Source: Chrysogorgia sp. JL179-B06
Lineage: Eukaryota; Cnidaria; Anthozoa; Scleralcyonacea; Chrysogorgiidae
Direction of reading: 5' to 3'
Assembly: GCA_035772405.1 (NCBI GenBank)
Contig: JAYKKM010000439.1
Span: 2,518,501 to 2,582,500 of the forward strand
DNA: 64,000 nucleotides
Shown here piece after piece: positions 1 through 64,000 of the stretch. The translations under genes and the position numbers were made by a program. A model generated the notes under the pieces. That model was not told where the DNA came from. It worked only from the letters and a program-made list of their open reading frames with translations, and did not search any database. Position 1 is the stretch's first letter; each line of letters opens with the position of its first letter.

Positions 1-62860
<62,860 letters not shown>

Positions 62861-62941
62861 CTAGGAAACAAAACTGGAATATTACAAGAAAGATCATGAA
62901 TTTTTTATTTGAATTTTTTAACATCTTACCGACATCTTATA

Positions 62942-63715
62942 GAGCCCGTTTACACGGGTAAGTACGAATTTGGAACCGTACATTTGCACGGTTCCACCTT
63001 CCGTTTACCCGGAACCCAAGAAACCAGATGAATTTGAGAACTGAAAAAAGCAGGTCTAGTTTTTAATCTGCCATTTCCAAACTCGGTACAACCGGTCTTG
63101 TTTTTGTAGGGGAAGGCTAAAAGGGATGACTCAAAAGGACCTTTCTGTTTGTTTCTGTTTTTTATTTTTCGTTAGGTTATGGATAGCTACGGTTAGGGTT
63201 AGGTTTAAGGTTAGATTCAAGGTTAGGATCAAGGTTAGGATCAAGGTTAGGGTTAGGATTAGGATTGAGATTAGGGTTAGGATTAGTAGTTCTAAAAAAG
63301 GTCCTTTTGAGTCATCCTTTTTAGCCTACACCGTTTTTGTACGGATAGCGCGGTAGAGCACTGGGTATGAGAAGAATATTGTCATCATAGGCTTACTAAC
63401 ATGAAGTATACTCCCGTCATAAGGGACAACGGCCCATTTATAAAGCGATTCAAAAACAAGCGATGTTTGGCTATTTCTCTCAGACTTCTCAAGAAAAGGA
63501 CGAAATTATAAGAAGGGAACTTAGTAGCATTAGCCTTCTGGTCTTACTGGCAGCGATGACTGAGTTAATTCAACTAACCATTCATGCACACGATAACAAA
63601 AACTCGCAGGTTTACAACTCCTCCGGTGCCTTGTAAACACTACAAAACAGATGACCAGAAAGTGACCGTGTAAACGGGTGGAACCGGACAGGTCTCGAAT
63701 TCGTCCAGACCCGTG
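62942..63715. mobile_element. Foldback element with nested insertion
   Basis: AGCCCGTTTACACGGGTAAG TACGAATTTGGAACCG at the left pairs with CCGTGTAAACGGGTGGAACC and CGAATTCGTCCAGACCCGTG at the right. The element at 63113-63335 lies inside it. Confidence 0.7.
63113..63335. mobile_element. Foldback element with telomere-like interior, copy 3
   Basis: GAAGGCTAAAAGGGATGACT then CAAAAGGACC at the left and GGTCCTTTTGAGTCATCCTT then TTTAGCCT at the right. Between them is GGTTAGGGTTAGGTTTAAGG-type sequence, a degenerate TTAGGG/TTAAGG repeat. The open frame across it (VRFKVRFKVRIKV) is a repeat artefact. Confidence 0.85.
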
Positions 63716-63719
63716 TTAA

Positions 63720-64000
63720 CGTAGTCTTAGTTAATACAAACTGATTTGACAGATCTGATTTTTGTTCGTTACGGAGAACGGATCAGGTGAAAACGAAGTG
63801 ATCATTCGACAGTAGAAAGCGACAAAATATGACATACAGGTATGATACAAATGTCGGATCGTATGAACGACCTACTCCCAACTTTTCCGAACCGATATTC
63901 TGAACCGTCAAAATCGCAACGTGTGAACAGGTTTTAAGGTTTTATTATTATTATTATTACATTTAAACTTTGTTAAAATTATACCATTTAATGAGGACTT
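63720..64000. other. Intron sequence, nothing recognised
   Basis: It ends with a short (TTA)n run at 63943-63960. No upstream dynein exon is visible before the window edge. Confidence 0.5.

Noticed and set aside
63126..63356. VRFKVRFKVRIKV open frame
   Set aside because: It is a translation of degenerate TTAGGG/TTAAGG repeats within a foldback element.

Overview
The window is eukaryotic, AT-rich and almost entirely intronic. Its one host gene is a large internal part of a cytoplasmic dynein 1 heavy chain gene (DYNC1H1 type) on the minus strand. I traced 28 exons (487..62860). They sum to 4,029 nt and join into one uninterrupted frame of 1,343 codons. All 27 introns are GT-AG and every exon phase matches the next. 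The encoded piece runs from the end of AAA2 through AAA3, AAA4, the stalk with the microtubule-binding domain, and into AAA5. Both ends of the gene lie outside the window. Only about 6% of the window is coding.

The intron contents point to an invertebrate animal with an active and varied repeat load. They include Penelope-like remnants with hammerhead-like motifs, a BEL/Pao fragment, tails of CR1/L2-like LINEs, hAT elements, and many foldback elements flanked by TTAA (one carrying THAP-domain coding, as Kolobok transposons do). A mariner-type MITE and fragments of RecQ-like and cysteine-peptidase-like genes are also present. A cnidarian or another non-bilaterian marine animal is my guess, held at low confidence.

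Layout from high to low coordinate, which is gene 5' to 3'. 63-54 kb: exons 1-5 (AAA2 end, AAA3) with TTAA foldbacks and the BEL/Pao fragment. 54-43.8 kb: a 10.4-kb intron filled by a 31-bp minisatellite that lies inside a hAT-like element. 43.8-28 kb: exons 6-20 (rest of AAA3, AAA4, stalk coil 1) among LINE tails, nested hAT and Penelope-like pieces, and RecQ-like and peptidase-like fragments. 28-14.5 kb: a 13.5-kb intron filled mainly by a G-rich 17/18-bp minisatellite that begins about 45 nt from the next exon. 14.5-0.5 kb: exons 21-28 (microtubule-binding domain, stalk coil 2, AAA5) with further foldbacks and 17-bp and 20-bp minisatellites.

I found no operon-like or defence-like system. 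The most unusual signals are these. Three exon 3' ends are tandemly duplicated into the adjacent intron together with, or next to, their splice donors. Several minisatellites appear to have grown inside transposable elements. The 12-kb C-rich (transcript sense) array presents hundreds of CAG-ending, pyrimidine-rich units just upstream of a real splice acceptor. The long open frames inside the minisatellites are artefacts of a repeat unit that lacks stop codons.
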